Shown here one piece after another: positions 1-13,987 of a DNA stretch of 64,000 bases (position 1 is the stretch's first letter; every line of letters starts with the position of its first letter). The translations under genes and the position numbers were made by a program. Source of the stretch: Labia minor (lineage: Eukaryota > Arthropoda > Insecta > Dermaptera > Spongiphoridae); assembly GCA_963082975.1 (NCBI GenBank), contig OY720344.1:12139580-12203579 (forward strand), given 5' to 3'. Under the pieces are notes generated by a model. It worked only from the letters and a program-made list of their open reading frames with translations, was not told the DNA's origin and did no database searches.

Positions 1-105
1 CATATACTTTTTTGTTTATTTATTTTAAATAATAATCTTAATCTTAAATATTCATAGTTCATAAGGAATATTTTTTTTTAAGTACCGATCCGCGCCAAGT
101 ATTAT
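1..105 (+). repeat. Interspersed repeat, inverted copy at 39.6 kb
   Basis: The stretch running from a TAATAATCTTAATCTTAAAT block through TTCATAGTTCATAA to AAGTACCGA is found again on the minus strand at about 39577-39668. The AAGTACCGA edge resembles the TTTTACCGACCG edge of HINE-B, so this may be the end of a related element. The left boundary is outside the window. Confidence 0.6.
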
Positions 106-2382
106 TAATAAATGCTAGTAAAAAACACATTTTAAAATTACTATATTTTTAAAGAAATCATTTCATTTGTATGTAAAATGATATGTTACTTTTCTTTTTA
201 TATCAAATCATATTATTAATTAATTATACTTGATTGATAATTAAATTGAAAAGAACAAAAAATTAATGTATTCATTTTTTAAAACATAAAAATTATTCAA
301 ATTTCAACAAATACGTTTATCCAACAACATAGAAGGAGGATATTTGACTTTTAAAAGTAAAAGTGACCCATCCCCCATTCAGAGGGGAAGGAGAGAGGAA
401 GGGGGGGGGGTTAAATGAAACATTCGTGAAACATGACAGGAAATTTCCAACGGACTTTTTATTCTAGTTTTCATTCTCTTTTATATAAAAGTTTAAAAAT
501 GATTAAAAAGTTTTCTTTTTATCTTAAATAAATATGTATCCTATTAAAATGTAATTTTTTAGAAGATCAAATGTTTATTTTAATAAATTAAACACAAAAT
601 GATTAAAAAAAAAATCCCTGGGCTAGAGTTATTATATTATTATTATTTAAAATAAAATCTACTCGTATCTTTTTATAAAACAATCTTAAAAATTAATATT
701 TATGTAACAAACGAAAATAATATTATACGGGTTTGTCGTTTGTCTCTCCTTTATAAAAAAACAATATTAATAATATTTTATTTTATTTGATATATATACA
801 TATATATATATATATATCAAGAAGATATACTTGCTGCTCCGATATGTGATAGCTGGTGATAGCTTATGAAAGGCCGCTCACTGGACTGCCAAGAAGGCAA
901 CTAAGATTTCAAAGTCTAGTATGGTATATGTTATATTTTTTATTAATTAATTAAAAATGAGTTGGTTATTAATATAATTTTTTAACATATAAATTGATTG
1001 ATGCTTTATTTACAAAAGTAAAATATGAATGAATTACAATGGATAGAAAAAAATCCATAGTAATCGGTCAAACCAATTTATTATTACTCCCAAATTCTTA
1101 AAACAAATGACCCAATTTGTAAAGTATATATTTAAAGAAAAAAATTCAAATAATTAAAAATTTCATACTGTTTATACATTAAATATCAATTTCCATAAAT
1201 TTCACTGATTTTCAACGAACTTTAAGTTCGTTTATAAAATTTATGTCTGTGTGTCTGCCGCCAAAAACTTTCGATTTTTAAATTTTGATTTTGGATTCGT
1301 GTAGAGCTTAAAAAAGTGTAAATGTAAAGTGGTTTTGGTTTTTTGAAATTCGGTTGGGAACATGGTCAAATCGGCGGTCAAAATTGAAAATTTCCCATAT
1401 TTTCAGCGCATAATTATAAATAAGCGATGTTTTCAGCGGATCTTCGATCGTTTGATTATAATTATAAATTATATAAATTATATAAATTATATTATTTATT
1501 ATTAATTATTATTTATTACAAATTTTAATATTATTATAATCGGACGGTGTCAACTCAGTCTCCGGGATCAAATTTGGGAAACTACTTGATAAAAAGTAGC
1601 GCCTCCGATCAAGAAAATCAAGATAAAGGTTGATAGGACCCGTTCTACTGATCATAGGACACCCAATTGATATAACCGACTTGATAGGCGTTGTCATTGC
1701 TTAGGACGTACAAAAATCAGAGGTTTTTTTTAAATTAAATTTATATATAAAAATCATATAAAAAATATTTTTATGTTAAGTATAATAATCTATTGAAAGA
1801 AGTGTGATTCCTATTGTGTTGATTTTCCAATAATATTGAAAAACAAAGTAAAACAAACAAATATATAAATAAATAAAACGGGTTGTTAAGTTACTTTATC
1901 AATCAAAACTCACTTAAAACACGATAAAATAAAGTTCAAACCTTTTTTGCTTGAAATGGAAGAAACTTTCTTTAACTCATAATTGAAAGTTAATTGGAAT
2001 ATCTTTAAAATTCCACTCACAGTCAAACGAAATCTAAGAATTCGAGTTACTATTGACATTAGAAAAAATAAATAAGAGTCACTTTGAAAGAAATTCCTCT
2101 TAAAACCAATTGAGAGAATCATTTTTCGGAGAAAAAACACCTCGCCCATCCAGACTAAACAAGACAAATAAATACAGGGTGGATACACTTTTCATCTCTT
2201 TTTCTCTTAAATGAACTCTTTAGAAAAATATTTTCTTATTAGCTATATATATAAAAAAAACAAACAAAAGTAGTCTTCGCTCTCTACTTTCTTTTAAGGT
2301 AATTTAATTTTTATTAAGAATTAATTCACTAATTCAAAAAATGTTTTTCTTTAATTCACTAAATTACAATTTCACAATATGT

Positions 2383-3007
2383 AATAAGTTGACCTGTGGC
2401 CAGGACCGAACCGACCGACTGTTTGAAATAAATTAATTTCCAGATACAGAAACAATTTCAAATAATTTTAATTTATCTATTAATGTAATAAAAAACAGAT
2501 ATGGATATAACATACATATTTTTAATTTTATTTTATTTATAATATATATGTAAGACCAGGCTGTGACGTCATGAATGGCTGGATGACGTCATATAATTTT
2601 AATTAAGAAAAAACTAATAAAGATGATTTTTCTCGAGTATAAAACCAATGCAAAGTGAATGATTCGTGATGATATGTAAAAAATCTCCTCATGTGAAATT
2701 TGGTATGAAAATAACCCTTCCCTTCCTATCGTCGATCGCTAATACTACCACTTCCGGTTTCCGGATTTGAACCAAAAGTTGATCAATTCATCCCACTGAT
2801 GCATTAAGTAAATATACCAAATTTCATCAAAATCCGTTCAGCCGTTCAGGCTGTACACGTCTATAAGGACGGACGGACGGACAGACATCATGCTAAAAAT
2901 ACTTTTTTCTGTTAAGAAAATGCATGATTCGTGGAGATATGTAAAAATCTCCACATGTGAAATTTGGTGTGAAAACAATACCTCCTTACTATCGTCGGTC
3001 GGTAAAA
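2383..3007 (-). mobile_element. HINE-B copy 1 (Helentron-type non-autonomous element)
   Basis: Read on the minus strand it starts at TTTTTACCGACCGACGATAG and ends at the stem-loop GACCT-N6-AGGTC followed by AACTTATT. It has the family central (GGAC)n/(GTCC)n tract at about 2870-2884 and two TGACGTCA sites (2564-2571 and 2584-2591). Target duplications are not expected for this class and none is seen. A 91-codon frame over 2838-3113 is only element sequence read through and is not a gene. Confidence 0.75.
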
Positions 3008-3377
3008 ACCAAGCTTTGAATTCATAATTATTATCTTGGACACTAAGCATCACTCTATTAATTAATTTATAAAATAATTTTGTCCATTTATTGATTTGAA
3101 CACACACACACATAAAATTTTTATAATATACATATTACATATATTTTTTTAAATTTTATTTTAATTGAATATTTTCTATATTTTGTGTAAATCTATAATA
3201 GAATGAATACAGATATTCAAATTTAAAAACAATTATTTAATGAGAAAATTATATATTAAAATTTACTTACTAATACAAATCATGGAGAGATTTTATATTG
3301 ATCCCGGTTAATCTAGGAATATATTATACCCCTATTCTATTTTACTAACACATTCACAAAGTACCCTAATACTTGAA

Positions 3378-3982
3378 TTTTTACTATCTCGTAAGAGATA
3401 GTATTGCGATCACGAAAATTTTCGATGTTGAGATTTTGATGTTTTTATACGTTTTGAAGGTTCCTGAATCATTTTCACTAAGGTTGAGAAAAATGTCTGT
3501 GTGTGTGTGTATGTGTATGTATGTAGACAAGATTACGCCAAAACGGTTTGAGCTAGAATGATGAAATTTGGTGCATGGACATTATTCAAAATTCATAGTT
3601 TTCTTTTAACTTTTGAGAAATGTAGTTCAACCGGAAGAGGGTCATTACTTACAACGTTTTGATTTTTTTTCCTCTAAAGTGACCGTAAAAATAAAGATAT
3701 ATGTTTGATAATTTTTCACATGATTAATAATTGTATAAAATTGCTATATATAGAATTTCAGCTTGATTGAATCGATGAAAGTACCAGAATTAATTTTTTA
3801 ACACTGCAAATCTCACGCGCCAACACGTGACGTGGTGCCATCAACAGAGCCAAACATGCGCTGGTTTAATAAATATTATTTATTAATTTTAATTTATAAT
3901 TTAATTTAATTTAAATTATAATATATGTTATTTAATCCAATTCAAATTTGCGAGATAGTCGAGTGGAGACACTCCAGCTTAT
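3378..3982 (+). mobile_element. HINE-A copy 1 (Helentron-type non-autonomous element)
   Basis: Starts TTTTTACTATCTCG. It has a TG-rich microsatellite near 3495-3525, a CACGTGACGTGG motif at 3824-3835, the inverted subterminal repeat CGAGATAGT, then the stem-loop GAGTG-GAGA-CACTC and a CAGCTTATTTT end. The same order is seen in copies at 15.6, 44.5 (inverted) and 51.5 kb. Confidence 0.75.
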
Positions 3983-4619
3983 TTTTGTTTAGTTGGATTC
4001 CGTTTGATTTTTCCCCAATTTGTCTAAATAAATAAAATATTGGTATTATATATATATATTATGATTAATATCTGAATCAAAATTAAATAATTTAATTTTT
4101 AATATGAATTTAATTTTAAATGATTTACAGTTCTATGCTTTTATGGTTTCATAAGGGTCAAGAATCAGGAATGCTTTATATTACACACTTTATGAAATAT
4201 GTAAGTAAAAGAGTGGAGGTCGGCTCTAGCTCAACCTGGCTCAATATAAAATTCTTCATGATTAAGTGTCATGATCAGGTGATTTGGGGGTGACCATCAT
4301 TGAGTAGGGCAGAGTAATCAAGTGTCAATAAAGATCACGACATGCATGAACTCGAGACTCCAACTTTCTAATCATTAATTATTTCAAGATTTACTCATTC
4401 AAATAAAATATCATAAATATAAATAAAAATCACCTTCATTTCTCTCATCAAACTGAAAATTACTTACATTAATAAAAACCAAAGCATAAATGAAAAAAAG
4501 ATTAAATTAGTATTTGTAAGGATTCGTTTTTAGTGAGTTAATGAAATATATATATATTTTCTTATATAGCAAATATTACTCAATTTTCCTAGAGAGAGAG
4601 ATTTTTACAATCACTTATA

Positions 4620-4989
4620 CAGGCACGGCCCGAGCTCTTATGGCGCCCTAGGCCAAGGGTCTAAAGTTCGCCCCATATGTTTTAACATGCAAAAAAAAAA
4701 AGAATCAACTAAAAAATTTTTGTTTGTTATTAAAAAAATATTTTTATTTATCTTCCTAAAAAGGAGATATCTTGGTATGATATCAACATTATATTTTTAA
4801 AAATGTAATAATTTAATACTTATTTTAAATAAACGCAATTTTTTTATTGCGTACCATAATTTTTTATTTACTATTAAGTCTTATAAGCCCTGATATCTTG
4901 CGAAGGATTAATTTTTTTTTCATAATGGCGCCCCTGCCAGCAAGCGCCCGAGCCATGGCCTTACTGGCTCGGCTCTAGGGCCGGCCCTG
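4620..4989. mobile_element. hAT-type MITE with 8-bp target duplication
   Basis: Bounded by CAGGCACGGCCC and GGGCCGGCCCTG (imperfect inverted ends) and flanked on both sides by the identical octamer CACTTATA (4612-4619 and 4990-4997). The 8-bp duplication and CAGGG-type ends are diagnostic of hAT transposons. The 370 bp length and lack of a transposase frame make it non-autonomous. Confidence 0.9.
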
Positions 4990-5428
4990 CACTTATATAT
5001 CTGTAACATAAATGTATTTATAAATAAAAGATTATTTTTATCTATTTATAATTATACTAAAGAAATTATAAATAAAAAAAAAATTTTGTTATATTATATA
5101 TTTCATTTTTCTATTTTAATATAAATTAGGAACTCATTACATTTAATTGAATAATTTAGGATAAAATTTGATCGAGTGATTTATTGATTTTTATGATTAA
5201 GTAATTTTGAATAGTTCACTTAGGCTTATTTATTTATAATATTAAATTACACTAAATTTATCACTTTTAATAGAATTATAGTGCCAATCATTTTATACAA
5301 TAAATATTGATTAAATTTCAATTTATTCTTTGATGGTTTATTTTATAAATTAAGATTTTAAAATATAAATAAAAAAAATAAATGATATATTGATTTAATA
5401 ACTATAATTGGAATGTTTTTATTTTCAG

Positions 5429-5675
5429 AAGGAGATTCAAGCACAATTGAAAAATCGAAATCACGTTCAAAAACGAAGAGCATCCGAAAATCTAGCCCAA
5501 TGATGGCCACACTGCCACCACCACAACAACATCCAGAATTTCGGTTATCGGAAACGCCTGCTGAACCCCCAACCACCAATGGCCACTTGTCATCTGGCGA
5601 CATTCCTTCTCCCATTGTAACATCTCCGGGTCTACCTCCTCGACTTTTCGTTGACTCCCCTGACCATGGCAAAAG
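5429..5675 (+). CDS. nuf: Nuf exon (first in window)
   Basis: Acceptor TTTTCAG ends at 5428 and donor GGTAAG follows 5675; 247 nt, entering with a 2-nt codon remainder and leaving with phase 2. It encodes a Ser/Pro-rich segment (ending FVDSPDHGK) typical of the disordered middle of class II FIPs. Overlapping antisense frames are shadows. Confidence 0.85.
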
Positions 5676-8600
5676 GTAAGCAAGCATTGAAAAAAATTAA
5701 AATTAAATCAATTAACTAATAAATTATACCATTGAACAAATTTTACTAACTACAAGTGAAATAAACACATAATATCATAATAATAGTCAATGTATATTAA
5801 TTTTAATAGAAAGTTGTATTCAAACTATTATTTATATACTATATAGATATATAAAGGAATGTGTGATGAATTTTTCATCATGGCACCCTTATATAGTACA
5901 ATATATATTGATCAATTTTCACCTATTTTATAATTTTTATATTCTTATACCCATTCCTTCATTGAAACATTCTAAGCCACAATAATTATTTTAATTAAAT
6001 TTAAAAATATATATATTTTTAAAAATTAATTTTTTTTTTTATTAAATTTTGAAATTAATTATTTCAGAATTAAAAAGGCGGATTTTGATTATACAATACA
6101 AACTAGAGAAACGGTGGCAATGAAACCAATTAGAAATGTTTTAAATATTTATTAATTAAAATTTAATGATTAAAAATATCGAAATATTTTGAAAATAAAT
6201 GCTTGTAAATTTTATTTACTCAATTTCAATTTAGAATTCAATATATATATATCGTATGCTTTAAGCATAATAATTTTATCACACTTAACATTTTTCCTTT
6301 ATTCAATAAGAATTTATTTTATTTAAAAAATTAAATAAATTGATTGAGTTGGAAATTAAGTGAAAATGAAAGATATTTAATTAATTAATAATATAAACTA
6401 TATTATATATCTGAGAGGATAGGTGAGGCAATTTTACCCAAAATGTTTTACAATATATATTTTTTAGATTTTATAAAAAGTTATAAACTTAACATTTCCT
6501 TACTACAAATTGATCTAAAATTTATTATTATCTAAGACCTAGTGATGAAGATAGATCAGTGATTCTCAACCACTATGCCGCGAGATTATGAGGCTCTTAA
6601 ACATTTCCGACTTTTCTTCTAAATTTTTTCAATTTGGTTCTAAAAAATAAAAAAAAATAAAAAAAGGGAAAACCGTTTTTGGGACCACTTGTTTTCAACA
6701 TGGTAAACTTTTATACCTATCTTTTTCTTTGTGTGCCGCCAAATTTTTAAACCGTTAAAAGTGTGCCGCGGTAAAAAAAAAGATTAAGAATCACTGAGTC
6801 AAATAAATATTTAATAAAGAACAAAAAATTTTTTGAATAATTTCCTAATTGGCTACTGAAGTTAAAGCTATTTGCCCAACAAAGATTTAACCAAATGTCT
6901 AGGCAAATGCTATTTTCCTAAAATTTTCATTTGCCTACGACATATATATATATTAATAATATAATTAAGTATTTTTTAATTCTAAATAATATTATTATTC
7001 CTTAATTTAAATATATATATATAGTATTTTTAATCATTTTGATTCAAATAAATTAATTACTTTTATTTATTTATCTTTAAAATGAAAAATATTTTTTTGT
7101 TTATTAATAAATTAATTCCTACATTATTAAAAATGAACAATTATAGATTTATTTATTATTGTTTAAATACATATAAAAAAATGTATATCCCAATCATTGT
7201 AAAAGATAAGAACTAATTGAATGGTATTGTTTTGAAATTTCAGCAGTCAGTGTTCTTCAATGTCGGATGAAGAGCTTTTTGAATGCTACGGTGAGGGCGT
7301 CGACGGGGAGGTAGTCCCAGGGCATAGCCCACCGAGAACGCATGGGTAACCTCTTTTTTTTATTATTTTTATTTTATAGTTCATTTTAATATAAAATATA
7401 ATAATATAAAAAAATATTCTTTATTATGTTATAAAAGTTTTAAAATAGGACATAGCATTTTTTTATCTCTCTGTTATAAGAAATTTTATTCTTTTACATA
7501 AATAAAGTACAAATATTTTATTTTTTTATTTTATATAAAATTAAGTCAAATATTGTAAATAAAATAGATATTATGTATTAATTTTTTAACATGTTGTGTA
7601 ATGTATTGTTAAATTCATTGAAGACATGCTAAATTGAATTTATTCTATTAATTTTTAATTGGTTTTTCAACAGGAGTCCAGCTTCGACAAATGGCCTACA
7701 ACGACAATCATGGTCAAGAACAAGTTTAAGAAGAACCGCCCAAGGGTAAATCATCTATAACACTTTATACTACTTCTATTTTTTTTTATTTCACACATCA
7801 CTTTTGAAACATTCATTCACATTCATGTGAACATTTGTCATAATTTCATTTATAATACACATGAATATTCCGTTCGTATATTTTTAATTGAGTAAAAATA
7901 TAACAATTTAAAATATTTTTAATAGTATTTATTCTATTAAATTACAACATGGGTGTTTTATTTTATTTTATAAACTTTACCCCTTGTATATAGACAACCA
8001 AATTGTCTACTATGAAAGATACAAATACTCTACGTTTGAATTGACTTTGTTCGATCATATCTTTTGTATTGATCCATATAAATATATATAAATTACCATA
8101 ATTACTATATTATATTATTTTGTATTGAATTGAGATTTTCTTTGTGTTTGTTCAAAATTTAGAAAATCTTTATTTTAATCAAACAAAAAAAAAATTTCAA
8201 TATCCATAGAGACCATTCATTGTTTATTTATTAATAAATATATAAGTTGAAATTGTATTGTTTAATTTTGCTATATTCATTTACATAAAATAAATATAAA
8301 GAAAGTTAAAATTATGGGAAATAAATGCAAATTACTTAAATATGAAATTTTAATATTTTAAAATAAATTCAAATTTTTATTATTCTATTTTTTTGTATAT
8401 ATATATATATATTTATTTTTTTCAATTATTTTAATTAAGTACTATAAACCGGATAATGAAGGGTTTGGGAATAATCGATTTGTTGTTTAATTTTAAATAA
8501 ATTTCTTAAATGCCGTATATATATATACCATATAAATCTTACATACATACATTTTCAATTGTTTTTATAAAATATTTCAAAAGATAAATAAATATATTAG

Positions 8601-11600
8601 AAAAATATGCATAAAAGAATAAAAGTGAATAGTTACATATGAAGTGTAATCACTTTTTTTTAGCAACATTGCTTTAAGTATATTCATATTTCGTAAGAAA
8701 ATAATTGCTAACAATTTTTTTTTTTATTAGAAGCTAATTTTCAGTTTAGAACGTACTCAACTTCAACTCTCCCAAAACCACGGTCAATCAATATTGACTA
8801 TATATAATTTTATAAATTTTTAGAAATAAAATAAATTTCAAAATGAAAAAAGTTCATCAAGTTCAATAATAAAAAAAAATGGTGTGATAAACATCCGAGT
8901 AAAATTCCCATTATTTTAATGTTCATTAAGTGATAAATGATTTTAAAATACCCGATGAAATAAATTTTTACTTTTTATAGAAGTTTGTGACAAAAAGGTA
9001 GAGAGAGGTAAGGACGACTTAATGTAGAATAATGTAAGAATAAATATTAATTAATTTAAACTTTAATATATATAATATTAAAGATTATAAATATATATTT
9101 TTGTATAAAATATTATGTTGATTTACTTATGCACTTTGGAGAACATAGTACAGAAGACCGTGTGGGGGTTTAAAATAAAAATTTTGCATTACATCATTTA
9201 CAATATATATGACCCCTTAAAACAAATATAATTTAGATATTGAATACTAAATATTATTATTTATACTATTGGCACTAAAAACTATCAGTTTATACTTGAA
9301 ATATATTTTTTTTTCTTTTAGATATATTCACACAACACACAAATCTGACAAATCACATTGATATATATTTCAAATAAATAAATTTTTAGAATTTTTAAAA
9401 ATTTGAATTATTAATGATTTTTAATTATATTTAATAATAATTCGAATATATTATTTAAAATGAATAACGAATAGAAAAAAAACCTTGCCAAAGTAGAATT
9501 CATTACTTTTGTGTTTAGAATACAATGGTTTGAAATGAAACTGGAATGTGTGATACTTTATTGGGAATTATATTTCATAAATACCAGTCGATTACTAAAT
9601 GCAAGTTCTCTTTCTGTTCTTCAGCAACCACCTGGACACTCTACCCAACCGGCGATGGGGGTCCCTAAGACAGTAAGCACTCTTTATCTCATGCACTGGG
9701 TTGTTGTTGGTGTGCTTCTCTCTCATTCTCCCTCGTGTCTTCTCCTCATTTTTGCATAAAATAATTTATTGCACAATTTCCTTCTCTTAATATCAAGATG
9801 GCAATGTTACATTTTTAAAAAGTTGAAAATGAAATAAAACAAAAAATAAATAATATATAAAACTACACAATTAAAAAATAAATAAATAATTGAATCTATA
9901 AAACAATAAAATTTATTCGCAAATTTTTAAATTAATCATTTATCAATGTAAATTTCAAAAATATTTTTTTACAATTTTTTTTTTATTTATTTTGTCTTTT
10001 TTTACTAAATGATTTCCAATTACATATTATTTTTAAGTAGTTATTTTTATGTTTATAATTTATCACGAATAAATTTTGAAATTTTCTTTAATTATTAAAT
10101 TCAAAATTAATTTTTTTAAATCATATTTTATGTAACATTCGATTCATGATAACCTCAATTGGTGTCATTAGTGTCTCTTTTAATCAATGTCTTTTAACAC
10201 AGCTTTTTATTTCACCTTTACTACTAAATGTAATTTAAATTAAGACATTAATTATTTATTTATATTTTAGAAAAATATATTTATATATTGTTATAATAAT
10301 ATTTTTATCTATTCAGAAACAAACAAAGCAATGATATTTATATTTGCATTAACAAGTTGGAACCCCTTTTATATAGGCAACTAGATTATACGCTTAGTAT
10401 TTCAGCTGCCTATGTTCATATTTAAATATTGTAGCTACCCCACATAAATATTTATATTTAGAATAGCTTTCAGTTTTAAATTTTATTATTACATCTTAAA
10501 AATAATCTCAATAAAATTACTAAAGAATTGACAAATATCAAAAAAAGCCAAATTTATTTGTGCATACCATACCTATGTAATTTATAAAGAGAATATCTTT
10601 TGGACATAATTTATTTATTTATAAAAGATATTATTATTAGGGACATTTAATTTTTATTTATTTAAATAATTCTTTATTTAATTGTCATTTGTTAATTTTA
10701 GTATTTTTCTTGATTATAATTAATCCTTAATCAAAATTAAGATGAAATTTATTATTTTAGAATTATTTTTGAAAATATATTTCTGTTTAATAAATACAAA
10801 TATCAATTTTGTTTAGTATTTTTTTTGTGAGAAGATGCGCTCGAATGCGCCGTCCTTGTATAATTTTAATATAATTGTAAAAATACAATAGTGTTTGTTC
10901 ACTTGGCTGACTCATCGGCAACCTCGACTTGCGCCCACATCTTACATTTTCCATTATTCTTTTTTTATTTTTCATTTAAGAGAAACCTACATAATATGCA
11001 AATTTTAAAATTTGAAACATCTAATCTTTTATGAAGTCCGACTTTCCTTTATCCGATCATTCCAAATTTGAATCGAAGCCTTGATTGATTATTTTATAAT
11101 AAAATCGGAGAATAATTAATAATATAATAATTCGATAAAATTATTTAAAAATACTAATAAATAGCTTAATAAATATAGCATTATTATTTTATTTTGATTT
11201 TTTGTATAATAAAATTCATATAATTTTGATTAAAATCATTTTTTATTAAATAACCAAACATTTATTTGTCATTTCATCAATTTAAAAGTTTTTAAACAAA
11301 TCACAGGTAAACGGAATAAGAAACACCTACCTGTGCATTCGATCAACAGGTGGTTGCACGTTTAATTCAATACTTTATAAGAAAAGTTATAGATACATAA
11401 CCTACATAAAATATTAGGAAAAATACTATACATTTATAAATTATTTAGATAACGAATAATATCGAAACTGAAATATATATAATACATTTAAAAACATTTG
11501 TGTTGTTATAGTAGATATAATAGATAGATATAAAGGTTTAATATTTAATATTATTATATTTTTCTTTTGCGATATGATATGATTATTTGATCTGAAATTT

Positions 11601-13953
11601 TAAGATTCCAATTTCACTAAAAAATACCAAATATTTTGGAATAGTTATATACGATTTTTTTTATAATAATTCTAAAAATATTTAAATATTATACTTTATA
11701 TATAGTTTTTTTCTACAAATATAAATGCAAAAACAACATCATTTAATAAAAATTAAATTCTCATTTTTTTTTATAAAAATGTATAGCTTAATGCTGAGCT
11801 TCCCAAATCTGTGGTACATGTACTGATGGTACCTTATAACTTGACGGTGGTCCCATGAGTAGGTACAGTTACTTTTAGTAACGAAATCATTTTGATGTTA
11901 CGTGATCTTTTTGAAGTATTTTTCTGTAGTACCAACTTCAAAAAGTTTGAGAACATCTGATTTAATGTTTATGCTTTGTTTTTATAATAAAAAAGAAATT
12001 AAATAAAACTAACTTTTTTCTAACTCTCAGTGAAATTATACTAAATTTAAATTTTATGAATTATATATATATATATTACTCACTGGGTTTTAAATTTCAA
12101 AATAAACCTTTAGTTAATAATTAAATGAATTTTAATGAAAAAATAATTAATAATAATAATAATAAGACGACTTAAATATAATAGGAGATTCGGCAATTGT
12201 ATTTATAGATAGTGTAGAAAAGTTAATTGAAGCAGGAAAAGAGGTGGGACTAGAAAGTAATAATGCTAAGACAAAGTATTTAGTAACAGAAAGGAATAGT
12301 ATTAACACACAAAATCTTAATATACAAGATATAGAATTTGAAAATGTAAAAAAATTTAAATACTTAGGTTCTGTGATAACGAAAGATAATAATATTTGAG
12401 AAGAGTTTTAAGCGAGGTTACAAACGCCTGTTATCATGCAATAAAGGGGCTTATCGCATCAAAATTATGATCAAAGGGGATAAAAGTTAAAAGTAAAACA
12501 ATTATTTTACCGGTTGTATTATATGGATGTGAGGCATGGTCTCTGACCTTAGGTGACGAGAGTAGATTTAGAGTATTTGAGAATACGATTCTGCGAAGCA
12601 TTTATGGGCCAAAGAAAGATGAGGTCACCGGGGAATGGCGAAGATTGCATAACGAGGAATTGCATGGCCTCTATGCATCTCCAGATATAGTTAGAATTAT
12701 AAAATCGAGAAGGCTACAGAGGGCAGGACGCGTGGCTAGAATGAGAGAAGATAGAAGGGGAAAAAATATATTGGTAGGGAGACCGAGTGGGAAACGTCCA
12801 CTTTGGTCTATAATGTGGGAAAGGATGTGTGAGAGATGGGAGAGGATAGGGACTGGAAGGTTGTGGCTCAGAATAGGAATCCTTGGAGGGGTGTGGTTGC
12901 TGCGGCTAAGAACTTTCGAGATCCGTAGAATCACAGAGATAGATAGATAATATAAAAATCAAATTATATTTTACGTTTCATTCATTCGTCCGTTACTCAG
13001 AACACCCCTCTTGGCATAATTTCATCTTACATTTGTTTTTAGTATTTATGATAATAAATAATTTTTGAAAATATTCTTATTTATCAACACATACTTTATT
13101 ATTATGCTAAACTGAGGTCTGGAGCTAAATTACTAAAAGAATTATCAGATTATATCAGAGAAACTACTCCCCTGTCTATAGATCCATGTCACCAAATTAC
13201 CATGACCATGTTTAGACTGATAGACCTTATGATAAAATCTTTTGATGGAAATGATGGATGAGGCTGAGATTTTATAAAAAAAAACTTTTGGCTCTGTTGT
13301 ATGAGACGTGAAATCTTGATTAACATAATTTCAAAATTTCTAATTTATTTTTATATATCACAAATATAAATAGAAATAATTTTTTCTATAAAGTTTAAAC
13401 GAAAAGTATTTAAAAATAACTCTTTTTTTGTGTTTTTATCGGATCTCGGTCTTAAATATCATCACATTTGAATAGCCTACTAAACTAATTTCAAATTCTC
13501 CACTCTATTTTATCTCTGATTTCAAAAATTAAAATAATGATGGGGGCTTTTCAAATAATTTAATAAAATATTTGACATGGGATTTAAAATGAAACTTCCA
13601 ACATTTTCATATGTTTAGCAATTCTCATTGATTTGAATTCGTATTTGATCTCAACTTGCCAAAATTATCTTCACTTATCAAATACACCTGAATATATTAA
13701 TATCAAGGGGATGTGTTTTGCAACTTAATATCTCTGATAAATAATTAAATTAGAAATGTTTCGAAATAAGATTGACTTGAAATGGCTTATTGTGGCCCAA
13801 AATTTGAATTCACTAATACCACAGAAATTGATATATTATTAGATATAATAACCAAATATATAGAAGTAGATTAAAATAATAATTTTTATTTAATAATCTG
13901 TTTATTATTTTGTTTCTTTATATTTAAATCCATTGTAATTAATATTTTTTTTT

Positions 13954-13987
<34 letters not shown>

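Larger units (their letters stand above)
1..5428. other. Intron or upstream region of the Nuf gene, repeat-bearing, no exon seen
   Basis: AT-rich non-coding sequence before the first recognisable Nuf exon. That exon needs an incoming split codon, so at least one earlier exon must lie left of the window and this stretch is most simply its intron. It holds a repeat at 1-105, a HINE-B copy, a HINE-A copy and a hAT MITE (listed separately). A slightly GC-richer unclassified block at about 1200-1720 and a short one at 820-910 show no frame or terminal repeats that I can support. Confidence 0.7.

Noticed and set aside
820-910. GC-richer stretch CTGCTCCGATATGTGATAGC.. as a tRNA-derived SINE head
   Set aside because: No A/B box pair with correct spacing and no second copy in the window.
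3373-3561. Short similar frames at 3373-3561 and 51422-51619
   Set aside because: HINE-A 5' ends read through the TG tract.
5358-5687. Minus-strand open frames of 109 and 63 codons over the first Nuf exon
   Set aside because: Shadow of the plus-strand coding exon; no splice or start context of its own.
9511-9759. 82-codon frame over the small Nuf exon
   Set aside because: Uses the wrong frame and ignores good acceptor and donor sites at 9624/9673.
12671-12934. 87-codon minus-strand frame
   Set aside because: Antisense of the LINE reverse-transcriptase fragment.
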